From Hemicentrotus pulcherrimus (taxonomy: Eukaryota > Echinodermata > Echinoidea > Camarodonta > Strongylocentrotidae), in the NCBI GenBank assembly GCA_003118195.1, contig BEXV01002779.1, positions 20,719 through 37,301 on the forward strand: a stretch of 16,583 bases of DNA, given 5' to 3'. Positions within the stretch are counted from its first letter, which is position 1. Each line of letters begins with the position of its first letter. The notes below the pieces were generated by a model. The model made no database searches. It was given only the letters and a program-made list of their open reading frames with translations, and was not told the DNA's origin. Below are positions 1 to 8,000 of this stretch, one piece after another. The position numbers were made by a program, and so were the translations under genes.

Positions 1-19
1 GGGGGGGGGGGGGGGGGGG
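1..19. other. Poly-G run at the sequence start
   Basis: Nineteen consecutive G residues open the window and are followed by ordinary AT-rich sequence. A pure G homopolymer at the very edge of a scaffold is typical of a two-colour short-read artefact or a gap-edge error; I see no biological context for it. A real G-tract cannot be excluded. Confidence 0.6.
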
Positions 20-120
20 CAATTGTTAGAAAGTAGCCTTTAAATTTTCTTATCAATCAAAATGAAAAAGTCTGAATATATTAGAAAATCATAACATTAT
101 TTTCAGTTTCTCATATTTCG

Positions 121-579
121 TTAATTGCAATGACGATACGTCGTTATGTTTGTGAAGTAGTCAGGTTCCTTTGTTGCGCAAGGTAATGTAATTGTAGTTG
201 TTGCTGGTGAAACATCGACGCAATAGTTGCACACGTTCCTTAGATATTGATAGACTAAGCAGTCATCTGCACATTTTGTAACAGTGGTGTCACGAGACAG
301 GTTATATGGCAGGTAATAAATGAACAAAAAGAATAGCCTTCGACCGATGACACTACCCTGCGGAACTGTATACGTCACTTGGAACCTGTTAGAGACGGTT
401 CAGATTTGTGTGCATGGGTAGAGTTTCGTATGCCGTATAAGTCGATGTGGTACCCTGCCAAAGGCGTCGGAAAAATACAGAATGAAATCGAGTTGTTTCA
501 TTTTTTCAGTGCCCTTGGCAAGATCTTGGACGACACGAGTAAGTTGAGAGACACAGCATCGCTTTTTACGGAATCTATT
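121..579 (-). pseudogene. Non-LTR retrotransposon reverse transcriptase fragment (degenerate)
   Basis: One minus-strand frame runs from 579 to 121 with a single internal TGA at 400-402. It reads like the palm of a LINE reverse transcriptase of the CR1/L2/Jockey type. It begins with FRKKR, the usual block before motif A. It continues through LDFILYFSDAFGRVPH, matching motif A (consensus L-DFSKAFD-VPH, with the catalytic Asp position apparently changed to Tyr), then VPQGSVIGRRLF (motif B) and CADDCLVYQ (motif C; FADD became CADD). Only about 24 residues separate motif A from motif B, where roughly 50 are usual, so an internal deletion is likely. After motif C a frameshift seems to move the continuing similarity (QQQLQ...LAQQR) into another frame. 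The N-terminal endonuclease and the C-terminus are missing. It is a dead copy, probably with no host function. The RT assignment is firm; the clade is a guess. Confidence 0.9.
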
Positions 580-713
580 TGGCCATTAGAGACTTTGTCC
601 TGGTCTTCGAGATTTCGTTTTAAACTTTCACTAGTGTACTTGTATGACTTGTATGTTTCATCGAGTTTAGATATTAATTCAAAGTGGTCGATATGATTTC
701 TCTTCAGTTTTCT
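498..713 (-). other. Short coiled-coil-like open frame beside the RT relic
   Basis: A minus-strand frame of 71 codons, open between stops, overlaps the upstream edge of the RT relic in another frame. Its first half is strongly charged and helical in character (ELISKLDETYKSYKYTSES then LKRNLEDQDK). The preceding DNA, in a different frame, is also lysine/glutamate-rich (LLKQGAELKKTEEKSY). This could be a remnant of a retrotransposon ORF1 coiled coil joined to the RT by deletion. It could equally be chance in AT-rich DNA. I recognise no family. Confidence 0.2.
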
Positions 714-954
714 TTAATTCTGCTCCCTGTTTGAGCAAGAAGTGATTTTGAATGTGGATTTGCCTGTTTGATTGCAAAGCTCCCATGTCAGATTTCCCTG
801 GTAAATGCATTTTCAAGGTTAAAATACCAGAAGTTTCCTACTCTGTCGTTTTGATCTGTCGCATGTAAAGGTAACTTTTTGTAGATACGTCTGGGTGTGA
901 CAGGGGGTACCTATTTATGTTGTTGATCACAATGAGACCATGATACCATTACGA
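714..954. other. No feature seen
   Basis: Unique-looking AT-rich sequence between the LINE relic and the first SINE. I see no coding frame, clear repeat or RNA gene here. It could include the ragged end of either neighbouring element. Confidence 0.5.
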
Positions 955-1105
955 GGTGCTGTGGTCCTGTGAATAGGTCTCAGGACTGTGAACCGCAAGG
1001 TACGCGGTTCGGATCCATATCGCATGACTAATGTTCTTTGGCAAGGTACTTATTTTTATTTTTGTCATACCCCACCTATCTAAAGTAAATGGGTCCCTGA
1101 CAGGA
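955..1105 (+). mobile_element. tRNA-derived SINE, copy 1
   Basis: GGTTCGGATCC at 1006-1016 is a near-perfect RNA polymerase III B box (GGTTCRANNCC, one mismatch). The preceding segment (tgtgaataggtctcaggac) sits where a degenerate A box would be. The body after the tRNA head, CTAATGTTCTTTGGCAAGG followed by a block resembling CCCACCT...AAATGGGT, matches the same blocks in the copy at 2798-2975. That identifies one SINE family with a shared central domain. The copy is old, with substitutions in both boxes, and lacks a clear A-rich or simple-repeat tail. Exact ends are approximate. Confidence 0.75.
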
Positions 1106-1800
1106 ATTAATTCCTTAACAAATTTGAAACAGTTTCAAAAGGGTAAACGTTTGTCTGTCAATTGAACTCGATCTCGCCCAATCCTCTGGTTAAATTGGCG
1201 CTCTACGCCGGAGGCGTTACGCTTGATAATATTTAGAATGGATAGTGACAATTGGCTACACATCATTATTCTCTCGTGTTTAGTTCGCACATGTCTTATA
1301 CAGTCAAACATCTCTACCGAGGCTATATACCCACGGAAAACAGGGATATAGGTCACTGGACACTGAGTGCTTTTCTAGACAGGCTCTAAAACACATATTT
1401 CTTTCTCAAGGGAAGCAAAGTGCACTGTAGACAAGTGGCTTTTTTATAGAAAGATTGCTACTTTTATACACACGAGAACAAACAAACCCATGTACGCTCT
1501 GCATACCGAATATACTAAAATGAGCAAATGATTGTGATCGTTAGGATGCCAAGGATGGAAATATATGGTCCCATTTCGACACCTCATTATTTTCAGTATA
1601 CAATGCTCAATCACACAGTATGCAATAAAAGGTATAGATCTATGATCATGCAGATCATTTATAATCATTTTATTGCTATCGATTGAAAGATACTGACATT
1701 TGCCGTAAGTTCCATTTACATTTATAGATACCATGATACATTTTGAAAGTTTACATGACAACTGTTTGGGATTTCATAAACACTGAGCTGAAGCAGTGTC
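1106..1800. other. No gene seen
   Basis: AT-rich sequence with short open frames on the minus strand (up to about 105 codons) that show no domain, no codon bias and no homology I recognise. I see no repeat longer than chance. Confidence 0.45.
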
Positions 1801-1924
1801 CTAATAGGGACGTTTAGTTTTGCGTGGACTGATACGTGTGACGTCCATTCAAGGCAGTGGATTAAAAGAATGTTGACCATAGCAATCCCAATTGTCTTGG
1901 TGCGAATCTAAAAGTCCCTACTAA
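1801..1924. repeat. Imperfect inverted repeat (possible small foldback element)
   Basis: CTAATAGGGACGTTTAGTTT at 1801-1820 is an imperfect inverted match of the sequence at 1905-1924 (aatctaaaagtccctactaa); about 15 of 19 positions agree with the arms inverted. The arms enclose roughly 84 bases. This is compatible with an old MITE or foldback, but the arms are imperfect and no target-site duplication is evident. Confidence 0.35.
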
Positions 1925-2480
1925 ACCAGACAACGCGAGGACTTTCAGTTGGCACACTGTATTGCACTCGGCTAAGCCCACATGGGACATATATTTTGAT
2001 TACCTTAAAATATGAATGTTGCCTTGAGAAATTTCCTTCATGATGTTCTATGCATCTTACCTCTATGATCCATACTTTGATAGTATGTTAGAATTCGTCA
2101 ACAATGAATACACCATGAATGCATTTAAGTGACAATCATTAAGTTTGTTTCTTATGAAGATGAAATTGCACTAGAATATAAGCTTACAGATAACAGTAAG
2201 ATTTAATTTACTGAACCTCCATTATAACATCAACGAAAGAAAACAAGTGTACAATCTTTCGAATATGACTCATTAAAGTTACTTTACGCAGTCTACCGGG
2301 TAGAAAAAAAAATGTCAATGCAAAGTACGGGCGTTACACTCAATAACAAAAAAAAAAAGGCTAAGCGTATGCCAACGTATACGTATTTTTTTTGCATCAC
2401 ATAGCACCCACTGAAGTTTGTTGTGCATTCGTTGTGTACGCTCGGCATTTGATGATTGAACGTCATACAAGCGTTGGTCA
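1925..2480. other. No gene seen
   Basis: Sequence with several A- and T-runs (2306-2313, 2350-2359, 2387-2394). A 62-codon minus-strand frame here has no recognisable content. I see no RNA gene or mobile element. Confidence 0.45.
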
Positions 2481-2510
2481 TTGTTTTTTTGTTTTGTTTT
2501 GTTTTTTTAC
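2481..2510. repeat. TTTTG-type simple repeat
   Basis: An uninterrupted T/G tract built of TTTTG and longer T units, without higher-order structure. Such tracts often mark old retroelement tails, but no element body is visible next to it. Confidence 0.7.
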
Positions 2511-2797
2511 GTCAGGGGGTTTGCTAAAAAAATGGTTTTGGCCGATAATTTGAGCTTTTTTGTGTTTCTGGGCTATTCCAAATGTCTGTAAATAAATATG
2601 TACGATAGGCAAAACTGAGCTGTCTCGCTACTCTGTGAACTTAGGCGTTTAAATAAATGCCGTGCCCGTGCATTGCTATTAGCTCCTTGCGACGAATATG
2701 TGTTGTCGATATATATCCCCCAAAACAACGTATGCCAAAAGAGAGCAACCAATATGTACACCCTGTAAATGTCCGTTCATCGTAATGGTTAGATGAA

Positions 2798-2975
2798 GGG
2801 TGGACGAGTGGATATGTCGCCCGGCTGAGGACCACAAGGTCCACGGCAGCACTAATGTCTCTTGGCAAGACATTGATCTACATTTATCACTCTCCACCCA
2901 TGTGTTAAATGAGTACCCGGTAAGATGCGAAAGGGAAAGTGCTTGGATAAGCAAGTGTGCGCCTGTAAAATTATA
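2798..2975 (+). mobile_element. tRNA-derived SINE, copy 2
   Basis: TGGACGAGTGG at 2801-2811 fits the A box of a tRNA promoter (one mismatch to TRGYNNARNNG). The B box region (about 2838-2850) is eroded. The body reads CTAATGTCTCTTGGCAAGAC, then ACTCCACCCATGTGTTAAAT-like sequence and GAGTACCCGGTAAGATG. These are the same blocks as in the copy at 955-1105, and they resemble the minus-strand copy at 13741-13858. The overlapping open frames here are by-products of the SINE. It lies directly upstream of X copy A, and may have replaced the 5' half of that repeat. The 3' end is uncertain. Confidence 0.75.
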
Positions 2976-2984
2976 TCATATTGA

Positions 2985-3125
2985 CTGGGGCAGTACGATC
3001 AGTATGACGTTAGTGTACGATTGCACTTAGAGGGTTACTTATCACAAAATCTGCACGTTTACTTCAACGTCACAAAAATACCATACATACGTTGGATTCC
3101 ACAAACCAGGTGAGGCCTTTGAATA
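2985..3125 (+). repeat. X repeat copy A (exon-like core with splice donor)
   Basis: This is the 3' part of a repeat also found near 7.9, 11.0 and 14.2 kb. It contains AGTATGACGTTAGTG at 3001, CTGCACGTTTAC at 3051 and ACAAACCAGGTGAGGC at 3101-3116. In the frame shared by all copies it reads SMTLVYDCT, a TAG stop, then ...CTF...SQKYHTYVGFHKPG. The G codon is split by a consensus donor (CAG|GTGAGG, exon end 3109). The upstream half found in the other copies is not visible, and the SINE at 2798-2975 occupies its place. It is non-functional as coding sequence because of the stop. X may be a duplicated exon or an unknown mobile repeat. Confidence 0.7.
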
Positions 3126-4270
3126 GACCTGTATTCACATTTCTAATGATTACCTGCTGCCTACGATGACTTTTGATTCTGCATCACTGACATTGTTCAC
3201 ACGTAGGAACACGGGTTCTTGTCACTTGGATACGTACAATATTGGATTGGGCGTGGCCATTCCACTGTAAATTATAGTTGTTATTTGATGTTCAATATTA
3301 AAAACAGTATAATTTTCAAAACTCAACATACATTGTCCAGTTTTTGTATTAGTTCATCATTATGCAATAATTCTCATGAATTCAAACGAAAAGAGAGACA
3401 TATTTCCTGACTTAAACAACAAAACAAAAACAAAAAACACAAGATTGGAGAAGACGAAAAGCACGTCGTACGTTAAAAAAACGCCCTCTATTATGTGTTT
3501 CACGAGTGTGATAATTCTTGTACTACACACTCTTGTTTTTAACTCTTTGCACCCACCGGTTTGGAATCATAGTCGATCTTCCCTACATCTTGTTCCTGAC
3601 ACGATATCCATTGTTAAGTTCCATTGAGTTTATTAATTTTGCAACAAGTTTCCCTTGAACCCTTTTTATATAACCAACGTTTTAAAAGTTTAATCGGAGG
3701 TCCTTGACTCTATAAATATGTTTATATTCCTTGTCACAAACTAGTTGAGGCATTCGAATATAATTTGTATAAACCTTGCTGTATTTCTGGATATTATTTT
3801 TTTTTCTGTTTAGATAGCTTATATTTCTAATTAAAGAACCAAGGGTATTTCCAGGCGTTTGAAATAACTAAACCCATTTTATCAATACGCAATAAGGACA
3901 AAAGCATGATTTGTTACCTATATGATATGTTCCCATTTTTTTAACTTTTACAATTGGCATTGACAAATTATTTCATATTATTTGTGGGTTATCCTAGCAA
4001 TGCGCCACATTGATTATAGATGGAAGAAAATTTTACAACATTGAAATATATATTTTTTTTCCCAGGAAAATTATCTTTAATATTAATACCAACAGAAACC
4101 GATGAAAAATCAGGAAAAAAATATTTAAAAAAAAGCTAAACCCTTTGCTATGGATATGATGGTATTAAAGTTGTTTTGTTTTCCCTGACTGATAAGACGG
4201 CGTGCGTATGTTCATCTTTCAATTTTCCCAGATGGAATAGGTTTATACGATAGGAATATGCCTCATATAA
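3126..4270. other. AT-rich stretch without recognised features
   Basis: About 1.1 kb of AT-rich DNA. It has A-rich tracts near 3418-3440, a T-run near 3798-3806, and poly-A/T clusters around 4050-4135. Two overlapping plus-strand frames (63 and 83 codons, 3219-3627) have no recognisable domain. I see no SINE boxes, inverted repeats or RNA genes. Confidence 0.45.
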
Positions 4271-4491
4271 GCTATGGTCACATATCAAAGCAGCGACCGA
4301 CCGTTCAGTAGCCTGCTCGGTCGCTGCTGGAATTAAGCATCGCCCAGCAATTAGGTCGGTGCCCGGGAGGCGACCGACCAGGCACCGAGCTGCTCGAGCC
4401 GCTCGGTGGACGGGCAGCCGCCTGGCAGAATAGGTTAAAAACTCGCCGCTCGGCCGCCGAGCAGGCTACTTTTGGGTAATGTGACTATAGC
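4271..4491. mobile_element. GC-rich MITE with nested inverted repeats
   Basis: A 221-bp GC-rich island in AT-rich flanks. The outer ends are inverted repeats, GCTATGGTCACAT (4271-4283) and ATGTGACTATAGC (4479-4491), with 12 of 13 matching. Inside is a perfect 14-bp pair, AGTAGCCTGCTCGG (4307-4320) with CCGAGCAGGCTACT (4457-4470). Shorter perfect pairs lie within: AGCAGCGACCGA (4289-4300) with 4317-4328, GGTCGGT (4354-4360) with 4373-4379, and CGGTGCC (4357-4363) with 4381-4387. ATAA lies on both sides (4267-4270, 4492-4495) and may be the target-site duplication. There is no coding capacity, so it would have moved in trans. The superfamily cannot be named from this alone. Confidence 0.85.
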
Positions 4492-4529
4492 ATAACAGAC
4501 ACTAGAGCATTTGTTTGATTTCCAACCTG

Positions 4530-4696
4530 AGGCATAGGACGACCGCTCTGTTTAATAATGAATGAGCAATAAATGATCGAAATAAAGGAATGAAAAGAAG
4601 ATGACAACAAACAGTTACTAAATATGTAAAGTCATTTGGAAATTTGAAAACGCTTCTTGAAAATTATTATGATTGTTGGAATAACCCGTATATTGA
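4530..4696 (+). repeat. X repeat copy X' (5' half only)
   Basis: This aligns with the upstream half of X copy B. Shared blocks include aggacgaccgctctg (compare aggacaactgctctg), AATAATGAAT at 4554 (7621 in B), AGAAGATGACAA, AAGTCATTTGGAA (compare AAGTCATTGGGAA) and a GTTGGAATAACCCGTATATTGAG-like segment (compare ATTGGTATTACCAATATATTAAG). The homology stops at about 4696, where the G/C-rich run begins. The exon-like core and donor are therefore missing, apparently replaced by that element. Confidence 0.6.
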
Positions 4697-4767
4697 GGGG
4701 GAGAGGGGGTAGGGGCGGTAAATGGGCACGTGCCCCCTGTGCCCCCCCCCCCTGGATCCACCACTTG
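4697..4767 (-). mobile_element. G/C-rich transposon end, possibly hAT-like
   Basis: Read on the minus strand, this begins CAAGTGGTGGATCCAGG followed by a long G run, GGGCACGTGCCC and C-rich sequence. That resembles the CAGTGGCGGATCCAGGGG type of terminus I associate with hAT elements of animals; this is recollection, not a search. GGGCACGTGCCC (4724-4735) is a perfect 12-bp palindrome, and C11 lies at 4742-4752. The three or four G-tracts at 4697-4726 could form a quadruplex. No matching opposite end is visible, so it is a solo end or the leading part of the adjoining Y repeat. Confidence 0.45.
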
Positions 4768-4965
4768 CTAATTATTCCCGTAGCCAAAAACGTGCCCATT
4801 TTCGACTCTAATAACGGCTCTTTTTACTTTGGCAAGTGCTTGTCTTGCATTTCTATGGAGTGCTCTTTTTCTTTTGATAAGTGTCTTTTCGCAAATTTAA
4901 TCATACAAATGTGTAGATCTATACAGAAGGGTATTTGTAAGCTCATTCAGCTATTTAACATTTTT
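4768..4965 (+). repeat. Y repeat copy 1 (degenerate AGTGCYCTTTTT tandem units)
   Basis: About five decayed units are visible: GTGCCCATTTT, GGCTCTTTTT, AGTGCTTGTCTT, AGTGCTCTTTTT and AGTGTCTTTT, spaced about 20-24 bases, with TTTGATA- or TTTGGCA-like linkers. The blocks AATAACGGCTCTTTTT and TTTTGATAAGTG align with the Y copies near 8.95 and 12.5 kb. The overlapping 104-codon frame is a product of this repeat and the preceding G-rich tract, not a gene. Confidence 0.65.
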
Positions 4966-5179
4966 TTATAAGACGTACTTCTATTGTCATAAATAAACTG
5001 TTAAAGATAAACTTCAGTTCTGGTAAAAAAAGAAAAAGAATCAAACGAAACTTACACTGAATGTCCACAATTACAAAAAAAATGACATGTGCCAAACAAT
5101 TTCTGAAAACAAATGTGTACTGGCTGAGAAATGAGTATAGAAAGACAAGGAAATCAATGTAATACTAGCCCTGACACTA
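4966..5179. other. No feature seen
   Basis: AT-rich sequence with A-runs at about 5025-5040 and 5075-5081. I see no coding frame with recognisable content. Confidence 0.45.
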
Positions 5180-5440
5180 TTTGTGTTGTCCCATGTATAG
5201 CTTTTTGTGTACAGTGTTTGTTACTTTACAAAGACTTGGCCAATTTTATTATAATTTTGATGACTCCAGAACCTTGCAGTGCACACAAATACTTACATGC
5301 TACACGATCAACTATTTCTGATCCATTCCACACCTTTCCTTTCACAATGCAATCGCATTAACAGAACTCACATTTATCTTTAATGTAATATGTTTTGCAT
5401 AATAATGGTAATAATGATGTTTTTATTGCCATGTTCAATA
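5180..5440 (+). repeat. Direct repeat R, copy 1
   Basis: This shares a long alignable stretch with R copy 2, offset by about 717 bp. Shared blocks are GTGTACAGTGTTTGTTACTT, AAGACTTGGCCAATTT, TTTTGATGACTCCAGAAC, a GATCCATTCCACAC-like block, TTTCACAATGCAATCGC and AGAACTCA. Similarity continues weakly to an ATGATGTTTTTATTGCCATG-like block. By eye it is roughly three quarters identical. An open frame of 76 codons here is not kept open in the second copy, so coding function is unlikely. Confidence 0.75.
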
Positions 5441-5896
5441 TCGTGTACATTTAAAGATACTCCTGCTTGTATTTCATTCCTTAAATGGGTTCTCCATCAG
5501 TAAAATCGTAGTGTAATTGACCTATACAATCCCTGTAGACATCTCAGATCATCAGATTCATCTGTATTGTTGTACAAAAAAAAAAGAAAAAGAAAAAAAA
5601 CAAAAAATCGAAATTCTTGAGGGGATATACCCTTTCTCACATACCGGTGCATCTTTTTTTAACAAACTGCCAAAATCTGTTTGAAACCAGTCGTCTGTCA
5701 ATGAATTTAAAGGGAATGTTGACTTCTTGGAAGAGGGGAGAAATAATGTATGACCGTTATCATTGTTTTTATGCAAGTGTGGAAGGACATCAGATAAGAC
5801 ATGTTCTTTGAAAGGCATGGCTCTTAAAATGCCTTCATATTCTAAATATGGCATGTAACATTGTACAAATCCAGGGTAGGATTTTTACGCAACGTG
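5441..5896. other. No gene seen; A-rich tract at 5576-5608
   Basis: An A-rich tract with interspersed G (AAAAAGAAAAAG) lies at 5576-5608. Overlapping frames on both strands at 5558-5854 encode nothing recognisable, and their basic or phenylalanine-rich ends are translations of the A-tract. No repeat boundary is evident. Confidence 0.45.
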
Positions 5897-6252
5897 TTCG
5901 TGTATTACCTTATGCATCTTTCTGTGTACAGTGTTTGTAACTTTACCAAGACTTGGCCAAATTTGTAATCATTTTGATGATTCCAGAACAAAGGAATACA
6001 CACAAATTATTATGATATATATGCTAGATGATCAAACTTTTCTGGTCGATTCCACACCGTGTCTTTCACAATGCAATCGCGTGACAAGAACTCAACATCA
6101 CCTTTAAAACCACACTCAAGACATAATCATTCAACGCTGCACAACGCTAAGTATTAGGTGTAGTGTATCATATAATGTCATGTTTAATGTTTGGACTTAT
6201 GTTCATGTACATGCGATTATTAATGTTTTTTTCTATTGTGCCATGAACATCA
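5897..6252 (+). repeat. Direct repeat R, copy 2
   Basis: Second copy of the R repeat: GTGTACAGTGTTTGTAACTT (5924-5943), AAGACTTGGCCAAATTTG, TTTTGATGATTCCAGAAC, CGATTCCACACCGTGTCTTT and ACAATGCAATCGCG. A further stretch, absent from copy 1, precedes the weakly similar ATTAATGTTTTTTTCTATTG block. ATGTTCATG (6199-6207) and CATGAACAT (6242-6250) form a perfect 9-bp inverted repeat at the right edge. The R family may be a dispersed element or a local duplication. Confidence 0.7.
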
Positions 6253-6288
6253 CTACCGCGATGGATACCAGTGCACTATAAATGTTCA

Positions 6289-6365
6289 TATTATTGTTAT
6301 TACTATTACTATTATTATTTTTTATTATTCTTTCTATTATTATCATGATCACTATTATCAATATT
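6289..6365. repeat. Imperfect ATT/ACT trinucleotide microsatellite
   Basis: About 75 bases built of ATT, ACT and TTT triplets with interruptions, for example ATTATTGTTATTACTATT. It looks like a decayed microsatellite and is likely length-variable. Confidence 0.8.
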
Positions 6366-6868
6366 AAAGATACCATGTCCCATTAGAAGGACCAGTAAAT
6401 GAAAAGGTTAAATTCCAACGGCATTTGGAAGATAATACTAATTTAGAACTTCCCTAAAGAAAAGGGGGCTTGAAAGTGTCTTTAAGTGGGAAAATAACGA
6501 CTATTTGTTGTCGAGTCGCCTTAAGAGCTTTAGAGCCAGTAAGTAATAGTCTGATTTTCAGACTATTATACCGAATGGTTATACATTTTATGCTGCGCAA
6601 AGATTCATCAGTTTAATTTTGGCAATTACAAGAAGTGGGTTATTGATGTAGACAAATGTTCATGTACCCTTATTATTAACAAAGAAGAAACAAGCTAGTC
6701 AGTCCCTCAATAGTGTCTGTTAAGCAAGTAAACAGGTTTCCTCCCATAATTTAAATATTCGGAACCTGCTAACATTTAAATTTTACACATAGGACATACA
6801 TGATATATTCATAATTGCTGCAAATGTTTGCAGAATCTGATATTGGCTGCAAAAGGGACATATTATCT
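6366..6868. other. No gene seen; one perfect hairpin
   Basis: Otherwise featureless AT-rich DNA. TAATAGTCTG (6544-6553) and CAGACTATTA (6559-6568) make a perfect 10-bp stem with a 5-base loop. It is not followed by a T-run and is not near a gene, so no terminator or RNA role is inferred. Confidence 0.5.
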
Positions 6869-7255
6869 CTAAAGGGATCGTTTTACAATGTTAAATCTGA
6901 GATACACAGCCCTACGTGTTATCAGTGTCTTTGATATGGTGTAATATTGAAGCCCTAAACAAAAAAATGGCGCTTCAAAATGATCAAGAAGTGCCTCAAA
7001 AAAGTAAAAAATCTTTGAGAGACCGGTTTTACCATACTCGTTTTCCCCAATACACTGCAGTGTAATGAAAACCGAACGGTTTTCATCAAAATTTGAATTT
7101 TCAATTAAAAATATCTTGATAAGCAGACAGGCGATCGGCTTGTAAAAGTCATGGAGTTCCTGACTGACCTAAAGGTTTATTTTTATCATTGCAGCATGAG
7201 CTAAATCCCGGATTTCGTTTCAGAATCCGAGACAAAGTTACCGGATCCCTTTAAG
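6869..7255. mobile_element. Candidate MITE with AAAGGGATC ends
   Basis: CTAAAGGGATC (6869-6879) is mirrored by GATCCCTTTAAG (7244-7255). The match weakens to about half over the next ten bases, and together the ends suggest a 387-bp element without coding capacity. Inside it are two short perfect palindromic structures at 7051-7085. A TTAA-like target is possible, but no clean target-site duplication is seen. The end similarity is short, so chance cannot be excluded. Confidence 0.4.
7051..7085. repeat. Adjacent perfect palindrome and hairpin
   Basis: TACACTGCAGTGTA (7051-7064) is a perfect 14-bp palindrome. It is followed directly by TGAAAACCG (7066-7074) and CGGTTTTCA (7077-7085), perfect 9-bp arms around AA. 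Two such structures side by side within a candidate MITE fit internal foldback structure. A binding site for a dimeric protein is another possibility. Confidence 0.6.
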
Positions 7256-7549
7256 CCATAAACCAACCCGTGAAACCCATCGTTCACCGTTCGAACTATG
7301 TCGAGCGGTTTTGCCAAAAATTGAATTCAACCACCTTATATCGTGCCGAAACCCATTTTGTGTGCATATTTATGCTAGGAACATAAAATTGTTCTTACGG
7401 TCCTTACACAAATTACAAATGTGCACTGATTAACAAAATGTGTAAAGGTTCGTTTCCTTAAGTTTCATGCCTTTTTTCAATCTATAACATTGTAATTCAT
7501 TAAAATTAAATTTAACTCATCAGCTAAAAAACGGGGGAAAAAAAAACAA
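7256..7549. other. No feature seen
   Basis: Unique-looking sequence. The minus-strand frame at 7477-7689 overlaps the start of X copy B and has no recognisable domain. Confidence 0.45.
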
Positions 7550-7965
7550 TGTTCCGCTGCATAGGTACAGGTACAAGCCGAGATACAGGACAACTGCTCT
7601 GCCATCGTACCCAAAATCGTAATAATGAATAAGAAAGAAATAAAGAGATATAGAGAAAGAAGAAGATGGCAAAAAGAAATTCGGAACATAAAATAAAAGT
7701 CATTGGGAAGTTGGATTTCGGTGGATATTGATGATGGTGATTATTGGTATTACCAATATATTAAGAACATATGTCTTCAGCTTTGTTTCGGGTAGTCAAT
7801 AAGTGATGGGATTACATTGAATATAGCAGCTCGCAAAGTATGACGTTGATGTACAACTGAAATTACGAAGTTGCGCACCACCGAAGCTGCACGTTTTCTA
7901 CAGTGTCAGTCAAATATCAAGCATTCGTTGAATGCCACAAACCAGGTGAGGCGTTAGATTTTTGC
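7550..7965 (+). repeat. X repeat copy B (exon-like 7781-7945)
   Basis: The fullest X copy. Blocks run in the order GACAACTGCTCTGCC, AATAATGAAT (7621), AAGAAGATGGCAA, AAGTCATTGGGAAG, ATTGGTATTACCAATATATT, ATGTCTTCAG (possible acceptor, ending 7780) and then the exon-like core to 7945, followed by the donor GTGAGG. The interval 7781-7945 is 165 nt. If both junctions are phase 1 it would be a symmetric exon of the kind used by extracellular modules. Its frame has two stops (TGA near 7801 and 7858) but ends in the shared ...CTF...SVKYQAFVECHKPG. Against copy D, five of the codon differences in the last 20 codons are synonymous third-base changes, which suggests past coding. I do not recognise the domain. 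Confidence 0.7.
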
Positions 7966-8000
7966 ATTGTTTGTTTGTTTGTATGTTTGTTTTGTTTTCC
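7966..8000. repeat. GTTT/GTAT simple repeat
   Basis: A short run of GTTT units with one GTAT interruption. It begins about 20 bases after the splice-donor-like end of X copy B and replaces the intronic sequence that copies C and D share there. Confidence 0.75.

Noticed and set aside
2679..3030. Overlapping frames on both strands at the second SINE
   Set aside because: They are readings through a SINE and X copy A and have no independent support.
4271..4491. CRISPR-like or structured RNA locus because of repeated short GC-rich palindromes
   Set aside because: Repeats are inverted, not direct and evenly spaced, and are flanked by terminal inverted repeats; a MITE explains them better.
4724..4735. 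E-box promoter element in GGGCACGTGCCC
   Set aside because: It is the core of a palindrome in a G/C-rich transposon end, with no gene nearby.
4657..4971. 104-codon frame with an RGRGGRGGK stretch resembling an RGG RNA-binding motif
   Set aside because: The glycine/arginine stretch is the translation of the G-rich transposon tract, and the rest translates the AGTGCCC repeat.
6544..6568. Intrinsic terminator (perfect 10-bp stem)
   Set aside because: No T-tract follows, no gene precedes, and the DNA is eukaryotic; most likely a chance or element-derived hairpin.
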